Source of the DNA: Heliocidaris tuberculata
Lineage: Eukaryota > Echinodermata > Echinoidea > Camarodonta > Echinometridae
Reading direction: 5' to 3'
Length of the DNA stretch: 64,000 nucleotides
Assembly (NCBI GenBank): GCA_025618425.1
Contig: CM046833.1
Span: forward strand, 1,956,172-2,020,171
The notes under the pieces are model-generated. The model had not been told where the DNA came from. It saw only the letters and a program-made list of their open reading frames with translations, and did no database searches. Positions within the stretch are counted from its first letter, which is position 1; the number at the start of each line of letters is the position of its first letter. Positions 25,146 to 37,100 of the stretch are shown here, one piece after another. Position numbers and translations under genes: made by a program.

Positions 25146-28100
25146 CGTACGGAGCCCGTTTCATAGTCCCCTCGCGAACTTCGTTCGGCGGGGACAATTA
25201 ACTTGTATCATGCCAAATATTGCTATGTTATGACTTTGTATTGCAGAGATATAGCATAAGTCAGAATTTTACAAAATGGCGCCTGGATGACGTCACGATG
25301 CATTGACTATGTTGAAAAAATTTCTGTGCTGAGACAATAACCATATATACCATCGTACCAATTTTGAATACATTTGAATAAGCCGTTTTGGAGATATTGT
25401 GCCTAAATGGAACTTAAGGCTATTGACGCGCGTGCATGCGCGCACGCGCGGAAAATTTTGAAATGTTTAAAATGGCCTGAAATGTGCCCAAAATTAATTA
25501 TAGACCATTTTGAGCATTTTCAGATTTTTGCGCGCGCGCATCTTCACCGACGCGCACGTACGCGCAAGCATCCTATGTTTAATTAATTTCATTTTTAATT
25601 AACTTGCATCATGCCAAATATTGCTATGTTATGACGTTGTATTGCAGAGATATAGCATATGTCAGAATTTTACAAAATGGCGCCTAGATGACGTCACGAT
25701 GCATTGACTTTGTTGAAAAAATTGCTGTGCTGAGACAATAACCATATTATACCATCATACCAAATTTGAATACATTTGAATTAGCCGTTTTGGAGATATA
25801 GCGGACACAAAAAAGTGGGTAGAAATAAAAATAAATAAATAATAAATAAAGAAAATTTCGTACAAAAACAAAAGTGGTCTGTACTTGAAGTACAGCCCAC
25901 CTAATAATTGATTCCTAAACCTCACAGTGTACACTAATTCCTAGGTAGACATGGTCAACCTTTCCCAATTGCTTTGACACAGTTTCTCCCACAATGTAAT
26001 CACATGACCAGAACTCAACTTTATCTTTAATTGCAAGCTACTCTTGAAGAAAGCAGAAAAATCATAGAAGCAGATTGATGAAAGTTTGAACAAAATCAGA
26101 CAAGCAATAAGAAAATTAAGAATTGCTGACAGTTGTAATTACTATAAATGTACATGTACATGAGAATTTCTAATTAGGCGAATTGGTTTATGTCACTGTG
26201 ATGTAGCGATGGAAAACTTTCTCATTTGCTCCGGCCAACACACAAAATGACTATTATGCCGATTTTTCAAAATGTATACATGTAGCTCAGTATGATCTTT
26301 TTATTTTTGGAGGACCTTTTTATTTTTGGAGGACCTATATACATATACATGTATATGACAGTATGCTACATGTATCTTCCATATATTTTGAGTACTGCCG
26401 GAAGGAAAGGCACTTAAAGGAGAAAACCAGAATTTGATATTTTAATGTACAACAAACCAGAGTTGACCTTGAATACGTCACATTTGATTCACCAAAATGC
26501 CAATTTGATATTCGCATACATGTAGAATTAGTGATATCATTTTTCAAACATTGAATAACTTTAAATTCTTATTCTCTGTCTGATTTCTTTCAAACCTTCA
26601 CCACCCTGTTTCTCTTATTTTTCTGTTTTACACAAATCAAATTATCCCAGAGGTTGGATTGTTCTTTAAAAACAAACAAACAACAAAAATAAATAAATGA
26701 AGATTTTACCTGGGCATCCATATTCATCTTCTCCTGCTTCGCAATCGTATTCACCATCACAGTCATCATTGTAATAAAGACATGATGTATTGTCAAAGTA
26801 ACAGGTCAGATCACAACCTGTTAAAAATGATACACCGTGCAATAATAGATAAATACATGTACAGAGAAACCTGTCTATAAAGACCACTCAAGGGAGACAA
26901 GAAGAGCAGTCTTCATGAGGTGGTGGTCTTTATGGACAGGTTCCTTTAATACAGGTTTCAATGAGAAACACTTTTCTAGGCAAACAAAAATTATGGTCTT
27001 TATAGAAAGGTGGTCTTTCTATACAGGTGGTTGCTAAAGCAAGTTTGACTGTAATAATAATTAGCAATAATAATAAGAGTAGCAGTTACATGTATAATGA
27101 TAATAACAACAATAATTCTACTACTACTACTAATAATAACAATATAAAGTGCTAATAAAAACAATAATGACAATCATAATAACAACAAATTACCTGCTCT
27201 ACATGTACGTCTTCATTGTTTATAAATAAAATTCTGATTTCATGCTACTACATTTTCGCTAAGCTAACTACATGAAAGCGAGTTCGGTTAGGGGCAGGCT
27301 TTGTTCGTCACAGTAATATTTTCTTCATCCCCACTTGCCATTCGCTTTACATGTTAATGTGAAATGGCCTCTGTTTTGATGGAGCTTCCTTTTGTGACAT
27401 GGCAAACTGCGGCAGTTGTTCATTTTACCTTTTGCGTAAATGGCAAATAGGGATGAAAGAAGAATGTAGCTGCACGTAACAAAGTTTCCACATGTACTCA
27501 CTTTTTTTATCTCTCTCTATTAAAGGGATTTGGTAACCTTTTGGAGGCTTGATTTAATAAGTTGTTGAATTTTGATATCTGTCTTGTATAATGATGTTCA
27601 GAAGGATAAATAAATAGCCAGGCATAGAAATGTTTTCAAATATATAATGCTATTTTTAAGATATCTATGACTGAATACTCCCATTTATGAAAGCGTATGG
27701 CCATACGCTTTAGTCTAACACTGAGTCTATGGGGGAAATGAGTCTGGCATTTCCGGTCACTTGCATATGTTTACTTTTGTGAAGCACATGATGATTTTGA
27801 AGTGCTTTTGTTTTTTCCTGGGCTTCATTTTTACACCATATTACATACACTGATAGCATGTAAGGCCAGGCAGCTCAGATTTCATCAAGCCTCTGCAAAG
27901 TTACCAATCACTTTAAGAGATACAGATATGTGAAACGCAGTAGACTCATTTTGTTTTAATAGGTGGTTTACTGCAGCAGCTTCCTGCAGGATAATGGGAA
28001 CAAGGCTTTATCTTGTGTAAATGAGGCTTACCGTCACAATTGAATTCATCCTCCTGACTATAGACGCACTGAACTTCTCCATCACATGTATCATTGGCCC

Positions 28101-31100
28101 AGTTTGCACAGTGGGGTGATCCAATGCACACCGTCTCAGGACTCTCACATGCTGAGAAAGAGAAGAAAAGAAGATATTATATGTACTACACGCATATCCA
28201 TAAAGAAGAGAACTTTCTTGAAATCGCTGATTGGATTGAAATTACGTGCACCATATACCACATGCATGCACACATAGGAATAATTTCTAGGCTGATCCCA
28301 CAGAGATATATTTCTAGGCTGATCCCTAGGAGATATATGTACGTGCTGCGAATTTTTGAAGATCCCACTTCATTAATATGAAAAGTTTGGTTCTCAAATT
28401 TGCTACCGTGTACATCCATTTTTATCAAAATTTATTTTTGCATGAATATAGTGTAGTGTACAGTCCTGATAACTAGTGGCTATACATAGCCTACAGTGAC
28501 ATATAAAATAAGGTCAATTTTCTGATGGAAAAAGTAATAAAGAATAAAATCTTGGTTATAAAAAGTGATTTTAGTTAAAAAACATGCTAAATCCACATGA
28601 CAATTGTGTATGACCAATCACAGAGCAGCATCATGAGCATGATGTGGTTGAATGATCGCACACTGACCTTCAGTTTCTCACACAACAGAAGGTGGTGTAG
28701 TGCACTGTGTACATACATGTATGTAGGATCAAGATTTTGTGTGGAGGAGTATCTGTGGGTCTTACCTATGGCGGTCACTCGTACATTTATCTGGACATAC
28801 ATGTACGCATCAACACCCATAGAGAATCCAATCAGACTGACTCAAGTCTGTATCTATATCCTTGGTTCTTACCTATGGCAGTGACTCGCATCTCGATAGA
28901 TGCATCCACACCCTTGGGGAATGCAACCAGACCAAAGCCTGTATTGCTGAGGAGGCTAAAGTTATTGGAATAGCTAATGCTACCAGAGTAACCCATTCCA
29001 TCTAAGTATGCTGCGTTGCTCTCCATGTAGGTTGGATCGTCTCCGGCACCGGCGTAGATGCGAAGCAAGGGAACAAGCGGGCCGTCGGACCAGGTGTAAT
29101 TCAGCAGCTCCATGAACAAGGTCGTACCAGGGTCACTTCGGAACACGTAGTGTGTGAACTCGATGAAGTCACTTGCTGGGGTGCCGCGATTCGGAGCACC
29201 TCCAGATTGTTGTTTAAGAGTCACCCATTGGCCTGTTGGTACCTGAACGTTATCTAGGAATGGAAGAGATAAAAATAAGAATAAAATAACAAGATTAATG
29301 ATAATAATAATGACATATCTTGTATTAGAAGGGTATCATCATCAGTATTTATACTGTTCCCTTAAGGCACCGGCAATCATGGGCGGTATTCTGAAGCTTA
29401 CATATCTTTCGTTTCAACTTTCCTCTGAAATCTCCCCTATTAATTGAGTGCTAAAAGACCTTCAAATCGGAATCCTGAAAGCTCAATTAGCGCTCAATTA
29501 AGTCCTGCATCATCAAATAGTCCATGTCCACCAATCAGATGCACTGCAATTACGAAGAAATATTGTGTATACACTGTAACATAACTGTAATATAGCAAAA
29601 TGTGTAGTGAACTGCTACCATCAAGAGCCGCTGTAAAATTAGCCTCTTGTCGAGGCCCTGGCGCTGTTGAAATCCTTGGCGATATGGAGGCAAAATTTCT
29701 GGCTCGCTTCACTCGCCAGAAAAACCGAGGCGCTTGCGCCGAGGGCCTCTTGACACCCGACCTGAATTATATATTCATGAGGCACGATTTCCTACTGAAT
29801 TATGCATGAAACGTGAATAGTTAGATTACCGCGGCGATCGCCCAGCAAATTGGCCAATGAAATCTCAAGGATTTCTTACTTCAGTTCTCGACTAGTCTAT
29901 TATTTTTTTGGGGGATTACGTAAATCTCTTGCTCAAAATACATTCACAGACAAGCACATTATGAAGAATTCGATCTCTAGCTTACAAACCATGGTAATTT
30001 GAAATAAGACAAATGTACATATTTCTCAAGAGATCATCATATATTTACAAATAATAAAGAATGGGCAATAAAAGTCACCGTTCAACAATAGATGCATCTC
30101 CATCAATTCTGAAAAGTTGTCTTAGTCTGCACTGTTACAGTGCATGTTATTAACAAATAACACTAACACAGTTAGTTTTTAGATCTTGACCGAGTCAAAT
30201 TCAAAATTATACCTTCTAAAGTCACATCTTGTGACGAAGCGTCCCCAAGATAGATGGCTTGAAGTCCACGTTTCTTGAGCGACTTCACCTGGTCTCTCAT
30301 CAGAGACACCAAAGGGGAAATAATCAACAAAATGCTTCGTGAAGATGATAGACTAGAAAATGATGTAACCAAGGAGTTACCAGCAACTTCACTGCCCGGC
30401 AAGGCCCCGGGGGATCCGCCTGGCCCTCGCGAAGCAGCAGTCTCACTCTCCATCCCTGGCCCACGGAGGTAATCAGCACAGAGCGGTAGCGCGTGAAAAA
30501 TAACACTTTTTCCATAGCCAGTAGGCAGATTCACAAAAACATCTTGTCCTTTAAGTGCAGATTTGATTGCATCAACTTGCAAATCTTTGAATCTGTCAAT
30601 CTTCAACATTCTAGCGGCATATGCTAAGCTCTTACAAATATCGTTGTGGAAGAAACGTTGAACGCCGGGCTGCGATTAATTAATATGTAAGAAATAGCGT
30701 GCAGTCGAGTCATGAATATTTAACATTACGTCATGGTAGCTCGTGCTTATTGGATGATTTTCACCGACCAAAATTTGGTCGGAATATTCGTCAAAACAAT
30801 AAAATACAAAAGAAATTCAGATCGGGTGTCAAGAGGCCCTCGGCGCAAGCGCCTCGGTTTTTCTGGCTCGCTTCGCTCGCCACCAGAAATTTTGCCTCCA
30901 TATCGCCAAGGATTCCAACAGCGCCAGGGCCTCGACAAGAGGCTACTGTAAAATGTAATCAGAAGACAGTATTTGACTTTCTTGATTTCAAACATCCACA
31001 AAACATTGAAAACTAAAAGTGAGAGTGCTTTTTGTATAAAAATGGATTCTCACTTAAACATTTCATCCTCGCTATTGAACGGGCAACATTTTACAAGAAA

Positions 31101-34100
31101 AATACAATAAAAGAGTGCTGTGTCATTAAAAAAAGAGGACTTAAAAACCCTATTGGGTCTTTTATCTTTTTGAAGTTTGACTATTTGATTATTTTAGAAT
31201 ACCAAAACTCTTTTAACTTGTCTTTTTAACTTCTGCATGCACACCTGCACAGGCATGAATCATAGCATATACGCGCAACGTTCCTCCTGCCAACTAGAAA
31301 TAGCCACTTAATTGAGCTTTCAGAAATCAGAATACAGCCAATGAATATAATCACTATTCGGGCTGTAGCACAGCTACCATGATATGGCACTCAAGCATTC
31401 AGAGAACTTATTCCCACAAGCACCAAGATGAAAAGAGAGGAGAGACTATCAATGTCAAAACATAAACTTTTGTAAATGTTTTAGGAGCATCCATTGCAAT
31501 TCTTTAACAAGAAAAACCCCTCTTCTTTAACCCTTTTGAGACAATTGACCACATTTTGTGGTTTGGATCAATAACTTTTGATTCAGAGCTCTAAAAAATA
31601 TACCAGATGCAAGAGTAGAAAGAGCAAAAGTTTCGGCACACTTTCTGTCCTATTTTGTTGCATGACCATACTACGTTTGGTGCCAGGAATTTTACAAACG
31701 AGAATAAGCTTTGAAATCTTTAAATTGGCAACACATTGGGTTAAATACAGGCGGCCACTAGAACAGATTTCACTTACTGATGAATTGTGGGTGGTTGCAG
31801 AGACTTTCCGCTTCATCCTCTCCTCCTGGGCAATGATTATAGAAGTCGCAGACTTGGAGATCATAAAGGCAATCAGAGCTACCAGGACAGGAAAAACATC
31901 CTGTAGGACAAAAAAAGGAAAAAACACTAGTCAACAAACAATACATGTATTTCCATCACTCCTGGGCCCCCTTGAGTTGCGACTGATCCAAATTGACCAC
32001 AACTTGATATCAACTGCAACTCCTATCCTTTCATTACAGGGTTTCCATTGATATCAAGTTGTGATTGATTGGAATCAATGGCAACTCTTTATAAGATAGG
32101 GTCTAGGATTGGTACATATATATTTGAATATATCATAAACAAGTTTTTTGGTGCCCAATGAAAAGGATTTTGGGTTTTAAAAAATACAAAGCCAAATGGG
32201 ATGATTATTAGATCAAATTTTAACTTAATCATGATGATAACCTGTTGTAAAAAAAATATTTTGAAATGATAATCCAATTAATACATGCAAGTAGCACTTA
32301 TTTGCATTCTCCTTGCAATTTCACCACAATCAAATTTCTTTGTGTGTTCAGGAACATTGGAATTCTGTACAGCTTGGATACCACCTAGGTGGTTACTCAG
32401 ATAAGGAAACATAAATGTCGAAAAATTGTGTTTGTGTATTATAAACTGGGCACTCTGAGGGTTAACAATGGCCCAAATTCACAAAGGAGGTTTATCTTAA
32501 ACCATGGTCTAAACCATGGTTTAAACCTCCACCGTGCACTAAAATAAGCGTAAATACTATCCTCCCATTGGACATGAAGACATGTGTGCACTACAATTAT
32601 GGAGGTTTAAACCATGGGTTAGATAACCTCTTTCGTGAAATTGGCCATAGTGGTTAGTCCTCAATAGGACTATTGGCTTTCAAAGAGGATAGATGAGTAA
32701 GGAGAGAGGAAGGGAAAAATATTCTTTCTTGTTTTGTCCGAAGGGGGACTACTTGAGAATTGCTGAGAGAGAAGTGGAGAGAGAGTCTCCCACACTCCAC
32801 ATTTATCACCCGGTTTACTAGGGCTTCAGACAAAAGAATACAGCTCATTCTTATTCTCCTGTTTAGGATGAAATAAGAAAGAATATACAGTGGAAAGTTG
32901 CTATAAAGAGCTCCAATATAACAGGATTCCTGATATAACAAGGTAATGTGCTGGTCCCGGGTCTTATTTTTTTACCCTGATATAAGGAGAATCCTGATAT
33001 ACATGTAACAAGGTAATTTTCATGGTCCCAAGGTCCTCGTTACAGTTAAGTTTCCATTGTATCTCTCTCTTCCTCTCTCCTTACTCATCTATCTTCTAAA
33101 TCTAAAAGTCCCTCTCAGGACTAACCACATGGTGAATCACAAACAAAATGCCTTTAACCCCTACCATGCCGTAGGCGGCAAATACCGCCTAAAAATGTGA
33201 GTGTTGAACATTTCGTTTAGGTACAGAATGGCTTAAAATTTTTCCTTATACAGCATCCTGTGCCTTCAATTTAATGTTTATTCCTATGCAAAGTATCTTT
33301 GCTGAGCCTGCTAAAGAAAAAAACTCACTGACAGTTAATACATGTATTTAAAGGGTACCAATCACCAAAAATAATTTTGCTCTGTATGTTAGAGGTTGCA
33401 TGTGGAGATGCTATATTCAAAATATGGGCTTCAAATATTAATTCTATAAAGAGATATTGCAATGTTAACTACACTCTCTATAAGCGTAAAAGCGACTCGT
33501 GAATAGACTACTCGACGCACCCATACGCGCTCGCCAAGGTAAAGGCTCGCGTGGAACCAAACTCTGAGTGCGGTTACGCGCGAGCATTTTCATGTTATCC
33601 TTTATTTCCTTCATATTCATTAACTGTTGACCTATAGATTACCAGACAAAGTTCTTTGAGGTTGATTTTATACTTTCTAGCTGTACACACATTTATTTTT
33701 TTCAGGTGACTGGTACACTTTAATTCTAGAAAGTTCATTTTTGACAACTGCTTAAAAATCTAGTGGCATGGAAAGGGTTGAGGAATATCTGATTATTGAT
33801 ATCATTATTACCTGTACAGTTGTATTCATCCACTCCTCCGGGACAGTCATTATAACCATCACATGTCTCATTCAGTTGGACACAAGTCTCTTCATAGTAG
33901 CACTCTAGCTGGTCTTCTTCACAGACTGTTTCCAATGTAAATTATTGGAAAGGAAATGAAACAAACATGCATATGCAATGAACACAAAATCATAATGCTC
34001 TTAAACCTTTCAGGACAGGAATCATCTAAGGTCTAAACTGAACATCTTTCCAAAACTGGTAATAAAAGTCTCTTCATAGTCACGGTAGCACTGAAGCTGG

Positions 34101-37100
34101 CCATCTTCACAGACTGTTTCCAGTATAAATTATTGGAAATGAAATGAAACAAACATGCAATGAACACAAAATCATAATGCTCTTAAACCTTTCAGGACAG
34201 GAATCATCTACATGTAAGGTCTATACTGAACATCTTTCCAAAACTGGTAATAAAAGTCTCTTCATAGTAGCACTCTAGCTGGTCATCTTCACAGACTGTT
34301 TCCAATGTAAATTATTGGAAAGGAAATGTAACAAACAGGCAATGAAAAACATCATAATGTCTCAAGCCTTTCAGGACAGGAATCATCTAAGGAATAAACT
34401 GATCATCTTTAAAAAAGTCCTGTTTCCAGGGTAATTTACATCCAAATATTTTCACAGGCTGTTTTCATAGTAAATTATTGGAAAGGCATATTACAATTAT
34501 GCAATTAACGATTTGTATGCACGTCAACTCCTAACAAGTTATAAAATTAATTTTTCAATGTGATTTATGACGTGCATATGTCATACTGGCAAAATTCTCA
34601 TCAGGGCCGAAAACACCATCCTTTACTCTACTTATAATCATTATTACTGTACATGTACATGTATATGTTTATCGCTACATTTTCATAATTATCTTAATAT
34701 TATCATTACTATTAATATAGTTAGCATTATTAATATTATTACTATTATCATTATTATTACTATTATATTATCATTATTATTACTATTATATTATACTCAC
34801 TGCAATTCATTTCATCTAGCCCATCTAAACAATCAGGTATGTTATCACACCTAAATTCCTCCAGCACACAATAATCTGACGGGCAGTCAAGGCAAGTGTA
34901 ATTAGTGGGAGTAGTGGTAGCTATGAAAAAAAAAAAAAAAAAAAGTGAAGAAAATACAAGGCTGATGACAACCGATCTGAAGAAGCTTCATGAAAAAGTC
35001 ATGTTAAGGAATATGATGCTGTTAAAAAAAAAGGAAACAAAAGAAAACAAAATGCAAGATACTGTATTACAACAACAGTACTGGTAGCTTGAAACATGAA
35101 GATTTTCGTCTTGCACTCTCTGAGTAAAATCGCAAAAGTGAACAGAGAGCCAAAATCAGTCGATATAAATTGGAATCATAAGGGAACAAAGTGAGTTCTA
35201 ATGAGTGAAAATTTGAGGAAAATTTAAAAAAGGATAAGAAAGTTTATACCTGACGATCAAAATAATTTTGGTGGGTTGTCTTCAAGAATTATGAAACTCA
35301 AAAGAAATGGGGAGTCCTTGATATATGCGATATATATATAGAATACCTACTGTTAACCCTTTCAAGACAATTGACCACATTTTGTGGTTTGCCTCAATAA
35401 CTTTTGATTCAGAACTCTAAAAAATATACCAGATGTATTGAGTAGAAAGAGCAAAAATTTCTGCACAAACTGTATCCATTTTTGTTGCATGACAATACTG
35501 CGTTTGCTGCCAGGGATTTTAAAAACAAGCATAAGCTTGATCATCCTTAAATTGGCAACACATTGAGATGTTTAAATCATTGTTTTTTATCAAAATTGGC
35601 AATTTTTTCAACTTTTCAACAACTTTTGTAACCATGTATATTATTTTCAATTATAATACACCTTATTAGAGCCTTGTAGCAGTAAAAGAAAAATATTATT
35701 GTTGCCAATTTGAAGAATAAAATGTGATCAATTTAGCCTTTAAATGATTCCTGTCCTGAAAGGGTTAACAAACTGTGATTGTAAGTTTTTTCCAAAGTTA
35801 AAACTGTAACACCGTTGCATATATCCCGTTTGATTAGGAAAGGGATTATTTCATTTAATTGGTCCATCTCACAGCGGCCAGAGCACTTTGTCACAATAGA
35901 GCAGGTTTGGAGGTGAACAATGCTAGCAAACATTATCATGCGGCAGACAATCCCAACCAAGAGCGTAACACGGAAGCACTAGTGTTGTAGTCAAGACCAG
36001 ACCATCCAAGACCAAGACCAAGACCAAGACCAAGACCAAGACCAGAGGTCCCAGAACAAGACCAGGGTCGGAGATCAAGACCACCATTGTCCGAGACCAA
36101 GACCAAGACCAAGACCAAGACCAGACAGTTCGACCCCAAGACCAAGACCAAGACCAGAGGTCCCAGAACAAGACCAGGGTCGGAGATCAAGACCACCATT
36201 GTCCGAGACCAAGACCAAGACCTGCCAAACTGTTCCCGAGACCAAGACCAGTCTTGAGACCTCCAACACTGAACTGGAAAGCAGGGTTCGGTTGTTGCTT
36301 TAGAAAGAAAGAAATCGGTTCAAATAAAAGGGTACCAATCATCCAAAAATATTTTGCTCTGTATGGTAGAGGTTTCATGTTGCTATACTGTATTCAAATA
36401 TGGGCTTCAAATATTTCTTCTATAAAGAAATATTGCCAGTACTAAAGTAGACCAGTAGACGCACCCAGGCGTGCTAGTAAAGAATAGGCATAAGTTTGCA
36501 TGAAGTATAATAAATTTGTATATATGAAATCTTATGTCAAAAAAGTCATTAAACTCATCAATGCATATTAAGGATGAAATATATTCAAAAGAATTACAAC
36601 TTTAATATGGTTACCATTTAGTACCATGTTTGTTTGTGGATAAATATGATATGTATAATTTAATTTGACTGAGTGTATAACTGATAAATGGTAATAATTT
36701 ATGTCAATAGTCTACCTTCTGTAACTTCCGTAATCTATAATCTGCTTGTCGTGAAGTTCTTGACGCTCACACCCCCGCAACTACAAGGACACTGTCAGTT
36801 CGAGTAAAGCCTAGCTGGTACACCGATAAAGTGATGGAAGCTCGACGTGCCCGACGGCGTGCAGAGAGACGCTGGCGCAAGACAAAGTCAAATACTGATC
36901 GCAGACTGTATATTGAAGCTCAGCGGACTGTATGTGATGTGGTTGTCTCTGCCAAGAAAGACTATTATCATGACAGACTTTCTTCATGTAATACCAAGGA
37001 CATGTATAAGACTGTCAATGAATTGCTTAATGTCAGTAGTAATGTTCTTCCTGTATGTACAAACTCTTCTGATCTTGCTGAAGATTTTTCAAATTACTTT

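Larger units (their letters stand above)
23230..25905. repeat. Tandem array of about 400-base GC-rich/AT-rich units with a nested element
   Basis: Units begin near CATGCCAAATATTGCTA (23750, 25208, 25610), contain ACAAAATGGCGCCTGGATGA and CGCGCGCG blocks, and end TACAGCCCACCTAATA, which resembles the right end of the 10062-12613 element. The middle unit is interrupted by the element at 24175-25195. Confidence 0.75.
29254..31777 (-). other. Intron between exons 22 and 23 carrying the helicase cassette
   Basis: Outside the inverted-repeat cassette the intron has a GGTATTCTGAAGCTT word at about 29391 and its inverted counterpart (AGAATACAGCC) near 31328, which may be the two halves of an older element split by the cassette. 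Confidence 0.45.

Noticed and set aside
30213..30660. RecQ helicase as a working host gene
   Set aside because: Only the N-terminal helicase part is present, without the DExH box and C-terminal domains, and it is enclosed by inverted repeats inside another gene's intron.
35923..36378. Minus-strand frames rich in Val-Leu and Gly-Leu repeats
   Set aside because: They are translations of the AGACCA minisatellite in different frames; no start context, no domain, no splice borders.
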